NCBI GenBank assembly: GCA_017437755.1
Contig: JAFRXI010000034.1
Location: forward strand, 1-32,460
Length of the DNA stretch: 32,460 bases
Source of the DNA: Bacteroidales bacterium
GTDB taxonomy: Bacteria > Bacteroidota > Bacteroidia > Bacteroidales > UBA932
Direction of reading: 5' to 3'
In this document: piece by piece, positions 15,562-23,876 of the stretch
Numbering within the stretch: the first letter of the stretch is position 1
Layout: each line of letters opens with the position of its first letter
Translations under genes and position numbers: made by a program
Notes under the pieces: model-generated
Seen by the model: the letters and a program-made list of their open reading frames with translations, nothing else
Database searches by the model: none
Told to the model about the DNA's origin: nothing

Positions 15562-16484
15562 TGTGCAAGCAGTTTGGCGCCCTTGTTGGTGACCTTCACC
15601 ACATATACATCGCAATGGATTCCCCGGGCGGAGAAATGCTCCTTCATTATTTCCCCGGCTTTGTGGGCTATTTCCCGCTTGTCGGAAAGGGAGAATACGG
15701 AAGGTCCCGACCCTGAGATATTCATGGCCATGGAACCGGTTGCCAGGATTTCCTCACGCAACAGGTCGAAATCCGGAATGAACTGCTTACGGTAAGGTTC
15801 CGCCACGGAATCCTTCATGGCGCGGCCCACCAGGCCGATGTTCCCGGAATACAGGCCGGCGACCAGCCCGCCCACGTTGCCCCACTGGCTGATGGCGTCG
15901 TGCATGGGAACAGCCTTGGGAAGTATGCTCCTGGCCGCCTTGGTGGACACCACTATCTGCGGATGCACCACCGCGCAATAGAAATTGCCGGGAATCGGCA
16001 GCTGGATCATGTCCAGCGGCTCATAGCCCCTGATCAGGATAATGCCGCCCAGCAGTGCGGGAGCGGCGTTGTCGGCATGGTACCCGCCGCTGGCAAGGTT
16101 TTCCCCTTCCATTGCGCAGATCACCATTTCCTCGTCGGACAGGGGGCAATCGAACAGTTCGTTCATCCCGTAGGCCGCAGCGGCACTGGAAGCGGCGCTG
16201 GAACCGATTCCCGAACCCGGATAGATCTTCTGGCATATCACCACGTCGATATGTCCGGTCAAGCCGGTAATCTCAAAGAACTTGCGGATCACCGGCGTAA
16301 TGACGTTATCCTCAATGTCCTCGGGCAGGGGCACGCTGGTCCTGTTGGTGATGGTTATCCCTTCTCCCTCAGTAGCAGTCATATCCAGGATATCCCCCAC
16401 CTCGTCCAACGCCAGTCCCATTACGTCAAAACCGCATCCCAGGTTTGCTATCGAAGCCGGGGCGAAAACTCTTACCTTTTTCAT
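15558..16484 (-). CDS. thrB: Homoserine kinase
   Basis: This 308-aa GHMP-superfamily kinase starts MKKVRVFAPASIANLGCGFD, with the ATP loop PGSGIGSSAASSAAAAYG (89-106) and the C-terminal NISGSGPSVFSL motif. It phosphorylates homoserine for threonine synthase, whose gene overlaps its stop. The upstream region is shared with the divergent rhaA. A weak -7-like sequence, TTACTTTG on the minus strand at 16545-16552, would give a leader of about 60 bases. I see no leader peptide rich in threonine or isoleucine codons. Confidence 0.96.
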   Translation of the reverse strand: MKKVRVFAPASIANLGCGFDVMGLALDEVGDILDMTATEGEGITITNRTSVPLPEDIEDNVITPVIRKFFEITGLTGHIDVVICQKIYPGSGIGSSAASSAAAAYGMNELFDCPLSDEEMVICAMEGENLASGGYHADNAAPALLGGIILIRGYEPLDMIQLPIPGNFYCAVVHPQIVVSTKAARSILPKAVPMHDAISQWGNVGGLVAGLYSGNIGLVGRAMKDSVAEPYRKQFIPDFDLLREEILATGSMAMNISGSGPSVFSLSDKREIAHKAGEIMKEHFSARGIHCDVYVVKVTNKGAKLLAQ

Positions 16485-16588
16485 AACATCAATTCTGCTT
16501 CAAGTGAACATCCAGCTGCAGGGGATCGATCAACATAACACAAACAAAGTAAATACAACATCTGCTTACAAAGTTATAAAAAATACAT

Positions 16589-16596
16589 TATCTTTG
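16589..16596 (+). promoter_or_regulatory. -7 promoter box for rhaABD
   Basis: TATCTTTG matches TAnnTTTG, 35 bases before the rhaA ATG. No clear -33 TTTG. The 147-base gap to thrB holds both divergent promoters. Confidence 0.5.
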
Positions 16597-16631
16597 AGTA
16601 TTGTAATCTTGCCACGTAACTTTTTTTAGAA

Positions 16632-17882
16632 ATGAAAGAATCACAGATCATCCAGGCCTACCAGATTGCCCGCGAGCGTTATGCGGCGCTGGGCGTGGAC
16701 ACCGACAAAGCCGTTGAAATACTTGAGAAGACCCCGATATCCCTCCACTGCTGGCAGACCGACGACGTGGTGGGTTTCGAGCGCAACCAGGCCCTTTCCG
16801 GCGGCATCCAGACCACCGGAAACTACCCCGGGCGGGCACGCAACATCGATGAGGTCCGCGCCGACGTCAAATTCGCAAAGAGCCTGATAGCAGGAAGCCA
16901 CCGCCTCAACCTGCACGAGATCTACGGTGATTTCGGCGGCAAGTTCGTAGACCGTGACGAGTGCGGTCCCGAGCATTTCCAAAGCTGGATAGAGTGGGCT
17001 GCCGAGAACGGCATGAAACTCGACTTCAACTCCACCTCGTTCTCGCATCCCAAGAGCGGCGACCTTTCGCTCTCCAATCCCGATCCCGCGATACGGGAAT
17101 TCTGGATCGAGCACACAAAACGCTGCCGCCGGATCGCCGACGCCATGGGCCGTGCCCAGGGAGACCCCTGCATCATGAACATCTGGGTACACGACGGTTC
17201 AAAGGATATGACTGTGGAGCGGAAGCGCTACCGCGAGATTTTCGCCCAGAGCCTTGACGAGATACTCAAAGAGGACCTTCCCGGCATGAAAACCTGCCTG
17301 GAGGCAAAGCTCTTTGGCATAGGCCTGGAAAGCTATACCGTTGGTTCTCACGACTTTGTGGCCGGCTACTGCGCCACCCGCAAGCTAATGTACACCCTTG
17401 ACACGGGTCACTACGAGATGACCGAGAACGTCTCCGACATGGTGGCTTCCCTGCTTCTCTTCGTCCCCGAACTGATGCTCCACGTCAGCCGCCCCATCCG
17501 CTGGGATTCCGACCACGTGACCATCATGAACGACCAGACGCTGGACCTCTTCAAGGAGATCGTCAGGGCCGGCGCCCTGGACCGCAGCCACATCGGCCTG
17601 GACTACTTCGACGCCGCCATAAACCGCATCGGAGCCTATGTCATAGGCACCAGGGCAACGCAGAAATGCCTGCTGAGCGCCCTTCTGGAGCCCCTGGCAA
17701 TACTCCGCGAATACGAGGACGCCGGAAAGGGGTTCCAGAGGCTCGCGTTGCTGGAAGAGGCCAAGACGCTCCCGTTCGGGGCCGTTTTCGACTGGTTCAA
17801 TTTCAAGAACGGAGTTCCAGTGGGCGAGGCCTTCATACCGGAGATAGAGCGATACGAACGCGAGGTAACCTCCAGACGGTAA
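16632..17882 (+). CDS. rhaA: L-rhamnose isomerase
   Basis: This 416-aa enzyme matches RhaA in length and throughout: ARERYAALGVDTDKAVEIL at the N-terminus, PISLHCWQTDDVVGFE (35-50), and metal and substrate residues in CLEAKLFGIGLESYTVGSHD (near 220-240), TLDTGHYEM (near 256) and HVSRPIRWDSDHV (near 283). It converts L-rhamnose to L-rhamnulose with Mn2+. It is the first gene of rhaA-rhaB-rhaD, with 17 bases to rhaB. The ATG follows a T-rich leader without a Shine-Dalgarno, which is usual for the phylum. Confidence 0.97.
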   Translation: MKESQIIQAYQIARERYAALGVDTDKAVEILEKTPISLHCWQTDDVVGFERNQALSGGIQTTGNYPGRARNIDEVRADVKFAKSLIAGSHRLNLHEIYGDFGGKFVDRDECGPEHFQSWIEWAAENGMKLDFNSTSFSHPKSGDLSLSNPDPAIREFWIEHTKRCRRIADAMGRAQGDPCIMNIWVHDGSKDMTVERKRYREIFAQSLDEILKEDLPGMKTCLEAKLFGIGLESYTVGSHDFVAGYCATRKLMYTLDTGHYEMTENVSDMVASLLLFVPELMLHVSRPIRWDSDHVTIMNDQTLDLFKEIVRAGALDRSHIGLDYFDAAINRIGAYVIGTRATQKCLLSALLEPLAILREYEDAGKGFQRLALLEEAKTLPFGAVFDWFNFKNGVPVGEAFIPEIERYEREVTSRR

Positions 17883-17899
17883 TCTGAAACAAACCGGAA

Positions 17900-19324
17900 A
17901 TGAGCAGGATATACAGATTCCTGGCCTTTGACTGCGGGGCCACCTCGGGACGCGCCGTATTGGGCACCCTGTGCGGAGATTCGTTCTCGATGGAGGAAGT
18001 TTACCGTTTCCCGTCGCAGATGGTCAGGGAACACGGCAGGATGTACTGGGACGTAAATGCCATGTACGGGCACTTTGAAGCCTGTCTGAGAGAGCTTGGC
18101 AGAAGGGGCATAAGACCAGATTCCATAGGTACTGACACCTGGGGAGTAGACTTCGGCTGCATCAGGGCCGACGGCTCCCTTCAGGGACTCCCCCGCTGCT
18201 ACCGCGACCCGTACACCCGCGGCATCCCCGAAAAGGTTTTCCGGCAGATTCCACGCGGAGACCTGTATGCACGTACGGGCATCCAGATAATGGATTTCAA
18301 CACCATCTTCCAGCTTTATGCCCAGACCATGGAGGGCGATGCATCCCTGGCCGCGGCGGAGAGCATACTGTTCATGCCGGACCTCCTCTCCTACATGCTT
18401 ACCGGTAAAAAGGTCTGCGAATATACCGACGCCTCCACCTCCGGCATGATGGACCAGCGCACCAGGCGGTTCGACAAGGCCCTGCTGGAAGGACTCGGCA
18501 TCAGGACCGACATCCTGCTTCCGGTAATCCAGCCCGGAACCGTCGTAGGGACGCTCAAGCCTGAGCTTGCGGAATCCACGGGGCTGGGGCCGGTGCCCGT
18601 GATCGCCGTGGCAGGCCACGACACCGCCTCCGCCATAGTTGCAGTCCCGGCCGGGGACAGTCACTTTGCATACCTCTCCAGCGGCACGTGGAGCCTGATG
18701 GGGATCGAGGCGGATTCGCCCATCATGAACGCCCGGTCCGCTTCCCTCAACTTCACCAACGAGGGAGGGGTGGAAGGTACCACCCGCTTCCTCAAGAACA
18801 TCACCGGAATGTGGTTGCTGGAAGAATGCAGGAAGGTCTGGAAGGCTGAGGGGAAAGGCTATGACTATGCACGTCTGGAGGCCATGGCCCGCTCCGAGGC
18901 CGCCTTCGCGGGACGCATCGATCCCGACGACCCCCTCTTTGCCGCACCGGAGAGCATGCCTGATGCGATAAAGGCCGCGCTCGGTACGGAAGCAACTGAC
19001 GCCCAGATAGTAAGCTGCATCTACCATTCCCTTGCACAACGTTACCGCGAGGTCTTGGAAATGCTCAAGGGGTTTGCCTCCTTCAGCATAGACAAGCTTC
19101 ATGTCATAGGCGGGGGCAGCGCCAACGCCCTGCTCAACCAGTGGACTGCCGACGCCATCGGTATCCCCGTCGTCGCCGGCCCAACGGAAGCCACCGCCAT
19201 AGGGAACATCATGATGCAGGCACGCTCGGCCGGAGTTGTTTCCGACCGGTGGGAAATGCGCCGGATAGTGGCAGAATCGTTTGACTTAAAGACATTTATC
19301 CCCAATGAACAGCATCTTGGATAG
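17900..19324 (+). CDS. rhaB: Rhamnulokinase
   Basis: This 474-aa FGGY-family sugar kinase has the phosphate-1 motif FDCGATSGRAVLG (10-22), GTDTWGVDFG (near 75), LSSGTWSLMG (near 260) and the adenosine motif GGGSANALLNQW (near 403) followed by GPTEATAIGN. It phosphorylates L-rhamnulose to rhamnulose-1-phosphate. Its last 20 bases overlap the start of rhaD, so translation is probably coupled. Confidence 0.96.
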   Translation: MSRIYRFLAFDCGATSGRAVLGTLCGDSFSMEEVYRFPSQMVREHGRMYWDVNAMYGHFEACLRELGRRGIRPDSIGTDTWGVDFGCIRADGSLQGLPRCYRDPYTRGIPEKVFRQIPRGDLYARTGIQIMDFNTIFQLYAQTMEGDASLAAAESILFMPDLLSYMLTGKKVCEYTDASTSGMMDQRTRRFDKALLEGLGIRTDILLPVIQPGTVVGTLKPELAESTGLGPVPVIAVAGHDTASAIVAVPAGDSHFAYLSSGTWSLMGIEADSPIMNARSASLNFTNEGGVEGTTRFLKNITGMWLLEECRKVWKAEGKGYDYARLEAMARSEAAFAGRIDPDDPLFAAPESMPDAIKAALGTEATDAQIVSCIYHSLAQRYREVLEMLKGFASFSIDKLHVIGGGSANALLNQWTADAIGIPVVAGPTEATAIGNIMMQARSAGVVSDRWEMRRIVAESFDLKTFIPNEQHLG

Positions 19325-20126
19325 CAGGCCGGACCTGAAAAGCCGGATAGACGCCGTGGCCGAGGTCGCCGGTTACCTCTGGAGCAAGGGCTGGGCGGAA
19401 CGCAACGGCGGTAACATAACCGTCAACATAACTGAATGCGTGGATGCCCGGATGGAGGCTCTCACATCACTTATGCCGCCCCTTCCCATAGGCAGGGTGC
19501 TTCCCCACCTGAAGGGATGCTGGTTCTACTGCAAGGGTACAGGGAAGCGGATGCGCGACCTCGCCAGGTACCCGATGCAGAACGGATCCATAATCCGGAT
19601 CGCTCCGGACTGTGCATCCTACGAGATAGTGGCCGACCTTCCGGTTCTCCCCACATCTGAACTACCGTCTCATCTCAGCGTGCATAACTATCTGACAGGT
19701 AAAGGCTTGCCGTACAAGGCCTCCCTCCATACGCATCCGATAGAACTGGTGGCCCTCACCCATGACAGGAAATGGATGGAGAAGGATGCCGCCACCAGGA
19801 TGCTGTGGTCGATGATTCCGGAGACCAGGGCATTCTGCCCGCGCGGGCTGGGAATGGTACCTTACATGCTTCCTTCCAGCCAGGAACTGGCCCAGGCCAC
19901 CCTGGAGGAACTCTCCCGTGGGTACGACGTGGTAATGTGGGAGAAGCACGGCGTCTTTGCCGTGGACACCGACATCATGAACGCCTTTGACCAGGTGGAC
20001 GTACTCAACAAATCAGCCCAGATCTACATAGCCGCCAGGAACATGGGGTTCGAGCCGGAAGGGATGACCGACTGCCAGATGGATGAACTGGCGCGGGTAT
20101 TCAACCTGCCTCGTCAGAAGGCGTAA
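19305..20126 (+). CDS. rhaD: Rhamnulose-1-phosphate aldolase
   Basis: This 273-aa class II aldolase has RNGGNITVNIT (near 31), the phosphate-binding KGTGKRMRD (near 77), zinc histidines in SLHTHPIEL (His142/144 region) and a third in WEKHGVFAV (near 213). It cleaves rhamnulose-1-phosphate to DHAP and L-lactaldehyde. The first 20 bases lie within rhaB. Its last 13 bases overlap the 3' end of the convergent TonB-dependent receptor gene, so no space remains for a terminator. No rhamnose permease or AraC-type regulator is present next to the trio. Confidence 0.96.
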   Translation: MNSILDSRPDLKSRIDAVAEVAGYLWSKGWAERNGGNITVNITECVDARMEALTSLMPPLPIGRVLPHLKGCWFYCKGTGKRMRDLARYPMQNGSIIRIAPDCASYEIVADLPVLPTSELPSHLSVHNYLTGKGLPYKASLHTHPIELVALTHDRKWMEKDAATRMLWSMIPETRAFCPRGLGMVPYMLPSSQELAQATLEELSRGYDVVMWEKHGVFAVDTDIMNAFDQVDVLNKSAQIYIAARNMGFEPEGMTDCQMDELARVFNLPRQKA

Positions 20127-22402
20127 TACACCTTGAACATAAAGTTGAACGGGGCCTGCGGATATACATAGACCCCGGAGACAACCTCTCCGGTTTCCTT
20201 CACAAAGTTCTTCCAGGCGCCGCCGTCGGCATAATACAGCTTGTTGAAAATGTTGTACAGGTAGGCCGAGAGGCCGATTTTCCCGCCCTTGACCTTGAAT
20301 TCATGGGACGCAGTAAAGTCTGCCGTAAACCGTCCCGGAGCCATTCGGGAATCGTCGCCGGTATTGTCAAGATACTGTTTTCCCACCCACTTGCCGGATA
20401 TGGTGAAAGCGGTGGTCCCGAGCGACGAAGTCCGGCCGGCCCACGGCCTGAAGCTAAGGCCGGCCATCCCTATCGTGGAAGGTGAAAGCAGTATGGGGGT
20501 ATTCTTGAAACTCTTGTACACCACCGAATAACCCAGTTCGTTCCATCCGTTCTCACCGGTATTGTCTATTACCGGGGCGGAGTCATCATACACGGGTATT
20601 CTGTTGATACTCAATGTCATATTCCCCATTACCGAAAGCCATGCGGCAGGATGCCATCCTGCCTCAAGTTCCACTCCCCTGCGATATGCCCTGGAAACGT
20701 TGTCCTTGACCGGGAAGCCGCTGGATGAAAGCCTTCCGGTTTCCAGCAGCATGTTCCGGTATTCCATCATATATATGTTGGCCGAGACGGAGAACTTCTT
20801 GGAATAGTAGCCGTAGCCGGCCTCCACGTCCAGCATCGACTCCGGCTTCAACTCGCTGTTCTCACCTCCGAAAGAGATGCTTTCCAGCACTTCCTTGATG
20901 TCACTCTTGCCAGGTTCCCGGTTTCCCCAGGCCACTGACAGATAGGCCCTGTGCCCGCGTCCCCAGGCGGCGGTGAGTCCGCCCCTCGGATTGAAGAAAT
21001 CCCATGGCTTTCCGTAATCCAGTCTGGCCGCGATGTCGCTTACGCCGGAAACCACGTATCCCACATGGCGGTACTGGAGGTCCGCATAGCCGGTGAGCCA
21101 TGGCAGGATAAGCGCCTCGGCACGGACGAACACGTTCATATCCAGTTTGTTACCACCATAGAAATACCACTGGTTGTCCTTGTCATTCGGGAATCTGGGG
21201 GAATAATCGAAGCTGTCGCCGAGGACATCCGACCAAAGGACCTTGCCAAAGTGGCGGCCCATGTAGTATCCTCCATACACACCCCCGGTAACGTCCAGCC
21301 TGCGCCCATGGTACCTGAGGTCGCTGCTGAGCACCCAGTAGTCGTTGGACATCTGCTTCCGTATTATGAAATCACCGCTGGCAGTCTCTGACACGGAAGG
21401 GTCAAACCCGTAGGCGGTGAATTTCTTATCGCTCTTGTAATACTCGTCATAACCGTCTCCCCTCGTGTAATTGACGGTGGTGGTCCAGCTGAGGCGTGGC
21501 GAGAAGGCCCTGGAATAGTTCAGCTGAACATGGTGCTGGGCGTAGTTGTCGGTCTCGCCGGGATAGTACCGGTGATTGCCGTACTTGTCCTTGTACTCCC
21601 CTGCACTGTTGTAACGGCGGTCCTTGGCATAATCGTCAAGACCAATTCCATTCCAGGTTATCCCGGTCTTCTGCTTGCCCATCAAATAGGTGAGCCTCAG
21701 GGAATTGCGTCCGCTCAGCCAGCCCAGGACCGCAAAGGCGCTCCCCACGTTGGCATCCGCCCGGCGGATATATCCGTCGGTCCGGCCCCTGGAAACCGCG
21801 GCACTGGCATAGAATCCGCCCTTCAACAGTCCGGTGGAAGCCGAAACGGTGGTGATGGCGGTACCGTAGCTTCCGGCCGATGCCTCGAACCTGCCGGAGG
21901 GATCGGCCTCCACGAATGCGGTATTCATGTTGATGCTGGCGCCGAACGCCCCCGAACCGTTGGCCGACGTTCCAAGCCCCCTCTGCACCTGGACGCTGGA
22001 AAGGATCGATGTCAGCGCGGGGATGTTCACCCAGAAAACCTCCTGGCTTTCAGAATCGTTGAGGGTTATGCCATTGAGGGTTACGTTGATCTGGGAGCCC
22101 TTTACTCCACGTATGGTGAGCTTGGAGTTGCCAAGCCCCGTACCGCCCTCGTTGGAGGAAACCACCGACGGCATAAGCCCCAGCGTCATGGGGACCGACG
22201 ACGAAAGGTCGGCCCTGCGGAGCCGGCCCTTGTCCATGGTTGAATAAGTGACAGGGGTATAAAAGCCCGCCCTGGTGGATGAAACCACAATGCTGTCAAG
22301 GCGTTCATTGCTATCCGTCGAAGCCTCCTGGGCCATGACGTGGACAGCGGGCAGCATGGCTGCCATCAGGAAACAAAAAAACCGCATAACTATAAACTGC
22401 AT
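20114..22402 (-). CDS. TonB-dependent outer-membrane receptor under a TPP riboswitch, probable thiamine importer
   Basis: This 762-aa protein has a signal peptide (hydrophobic to VMAQ, about residue 25), a TonB-box-like LDSIVVSST, a plug domain (about 50-165, with SKLTIRGVKGSQINVTLNG) and a 22-strand-type barrel to a terminal phenylalanine (MFKVYYAF). There is no CarboxypepD-like N-terminal extension and no SusD partner, so it is a vitamin- or siderophore-type receptor rather than a glycan SusC. A TPP riboswitch directly upstream indicates thiamine or a precursor as cargo, as in the thiamine-regulated receptors known from Bacteroidota. The ATG at 22402 or the in-frame ATG at 22387 could be the start; both keep the signal peptide. 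No thiamine kinase or PnuT gene follows. Confidence 0.93.
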   Translation of the reverse strand: MQFIVMRFFCFLMAAMLPAVHVMAQEASTDSNERLDSIVVSSTRAGFYTPVTYSTMDKGRLRRADLSSSVPMTLGLMPSVVSSNEGGTGLGNSKLTIRGVKGSQINVTLNGITLNDSESQEVFWVNIPALTSILSSVQVQRGLGTSANGSGAFGASINMNTAFVEADPSGRFEASAGSYGTAITTVSASTGLLKGGFYASAAVSRGRTDGYIRRADANVGSAFAVLGWLSGRNSLRLTYLMGKQKTGITWNGIGLDDYAKDRRYNSAGEYKDKYGNHRYYPGETDNYAQHHVQLNYSRAFSPRLSWTTTVNYTRGDGYDEYYKSDKKFTAYGFDPSVSETASGDFIIRKQMSNDYWVLSSDLRYHGRRLDVTGGVYGGYYMGRHFGKVLWSDVLGDSFDYSPRFPNDKDNQWYFYGGNKLDMNVFVRAEALILPWLTGYADLQYRHVGYVVSGVSDIAARLDYGKPWDFFNPRGGLTAAWGRGHRAYLSVAWGNREPGKSDIKEVLESISFGGENSELKPESMLDVEAGYGYYSKKFSVSANIYMMEYRNMLLETGRLSSSGFPVKDNVSRAYRRGVELEAGWHPAAWLSVMGNMTLSINRIPVYDDSAPVIDNTGENGWNELGYSVVYKSFKNTPILLSPSTIGMAGLSFRPWAGRTSSLGTTAFTISGKWVGKQYLDNTGDDSRMAPGRFTADFTASHEFKVKGGKIGLSAYLYNIFNKLYYADGGAWKNFVKETGEVVSGVYVYPQAPFNFMFKVYYAF

Positions 22403-22431
22403 GCGGAGATTCCGGAAATCCGGTTCTAATG

Positions 22432-22518
22432 CCTTCCCTACGGCGGTATTGACCGCATCAGGTTCAGTGGGACTCTCTCAACCCTCGGGCCCAAACGGCC
22501 TCCGGATACCCCCGCATA
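22432..22518 (-). promoter_or_regulatory. TPP (THI-box) riboswitch
   Basis: The minus strand contains the THI-box core elements in order: GGGGTATCC at the 5' side, GGTTGAGAGAG (CTGAGA-type element), CTGAACCTGATGCGG, CAATACCGC and CGTAGGGAA at the 3' side. ATGC and GCAT at the ends can close P1. The variable arm (GGAGGCCGTTTGGGCCCGAG) is a short hairpin. A CCGG-loop-CCGG hairpin at 22412-22423 lies between aptamer and start codon and may be the expression platform acting on ribosome access. In this class TPP binding normally lowers expression. Confidence 0.94.
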
Positions 22519-22530
22519 TATTTCTGGTTA

Positions 22531-22538
22531 CAAATATA
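22531..22538 (-). promoter_or_regulatory. -7 promoter box for the TPP riboswitch transcript
   Basis: The minus strand reads TATATTTG, ending 13 bases before the riboswitch 5' side and starting directly after the stop of the symporter gene (22539). It indicates a transcript separate from adh-agcS. Confidence 0.6.
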
Positions 22539-23876
22539 CTATTTATTTTCGTAATTCCGAAATTCTTTTATCACCCTTGGTGAAAGCCTCAGAACGGCGA
22601 ACATCGTGGGAACCGACATCAGGGCGAAGCAAAGGTCCAATATGCTCACTGCCACGTCGAGGGTTATAACGCTCGCCACCAGAAGCGAAAGCAGGTAGAA
22701 AATATCGTAGTACCCGGCCTTATCCTTTCCCCACAGATACTCGGCGCATGCCCGTCCATAATAGGAATAGGAGAACATGGTGGAGAACGCAAAAACCGCA
22801 ACCATGGCCATCAGGAAGTATTTTCCGACATAGGGAATCAGGGTGTCGAACGCACCCAGGGCAACCGTAAGGCCCTGAACCCCTTCCACATGATAGCAGT
22901 CCGCCATTATTATGGGGATAGCCGTCAGGGTGCAGACAAGGCCCGAGTCGATCGCCGGGCAGAGCATGGCCACGAACCCTTCCCGAACCGGGACCTTGTT
23001 GCCCGAGGCACCGTGCATAAGCATCGCCGTTCCCACTCCGGCCTCGTTCACATACATAGCCCGCCTGGCGCCGGTGACGGCCACTCCAGCGAGGCCTCCC
23101 AGCCCGGCCTTGAGGCTGAAAGCCCCGGAGATAATCTGTCCGAACACCCTGGGGACCTCGCCCAGATTTGTAACGATTATGAACAGGACCAGTAGGAAAT
23201 ACATCGACACCATGGCCGGAACCATCTTGGTGGCGACATTCGCGATACGGGTAAGACCTCCCAGTACCACAAGGGTAACCAGACCTGTCAAGACGATTCC
23301 GCAGATGAATTTCATACCCAATTCAGGCATGAGGGTCTGCTGCGGGATGAAAATGGTAACAATCGCTTCCACAAGCTGGTTGGCCTGCAGGAGGCACAGG
23401 CAGCCGACCAGTCCCACGCACGCGAACATGATTGCCAGAGGTTTGAATCTGGGACCAAGGCCCTCGGTAATCACGTACATGGGGCCGCCCTTGACCTCGC
23501 CTTCCCTGTTCCGGCCCTTGTACATGATGGCCAGGGTTCCCTCGAAAAACTTGGTAGCCATGCCCACCAGGGCGCTCACCCACATCCAGAAGATGGCACC
23601 GGGGCCGCCCACGACCAGGGCGATTGCCACACCCGCAATGTTTCCCATGCCCACTGTGGCGCTGATCGCGCTCATCAGGGCCTGGAACGAACTGATCTGT
23701 CCTTCACCGGAATTCCTTACCCTGAGGGCCCGTATTGCGGAACCGATCCTCCTGAGAGGGATCGCCCCGGAATACACAAAGAGGAACAGCCCGCCCCCGA
23801 TGAGCCAGAAGAACAATGGATAACCGCAGAAGAAATCGGTTATGCCAACAATCAGGTCGTGAAGGAAAGACATCAC
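22539..23876 (-). CDS. Alanine/glycine:cation symporter (AGCS family)
   Basis: This 445-aa inner-membrane protein has about 11 hydrophobic segments and the family signatures GMGNIAGVAIALVVGGPGA (76-94) and KGGPMYVITEGLG (129-141). AGCS carriers import alanine or glycine with Na+ (sometimes H+). The start overlaps the stop of the upstream alcohol dehydrogenase by four bases, so the two are co-transcribed and probably coupled. The reason for pairing an amino-acid symporter with an ADH is not evident. Substrate preference (Ala or Gly) cannot be read. Confidence 0.94.
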   Translation of the reverse strand: MMSFLHDLIVGITDFFCGYPLFFWLIGGGLFLFVYSGAIPLRRIGSAIRALRVRNSGEGQISSFQALMSAISATVGMGNIAGVAIALVVGGPGAIFWMWVSALVGMATKFFEGTLAIMYKGRNREGEVKGGPMYVITEGLGPRFKPLAIMFACVGLVGCLCLLQANQLVEAIVTIFIPQQTLMPELGMKFICGIVLTGLVTLVVLGGLTRIANVATKMVPAMVSMYFLLVLFIIVTNLGEVPRVFGQIISGAFSLKAGLGGLAGVAVTGARRAMYVNEAGVGTAMLMHGASGNKVPVREGFVAMLCPAIDSGLVCTLTAIPIIMADCYHVEGVQGLTVALGAFDTLIPYVGKYFLMAMVAVFAFSTMFSYSYYGRACAEYLWGKDKAGYYDIFYLLSLLVASVITLDVAVSILDLCFALMSVPTMFAVLRLSPRVIKEFRNYENK

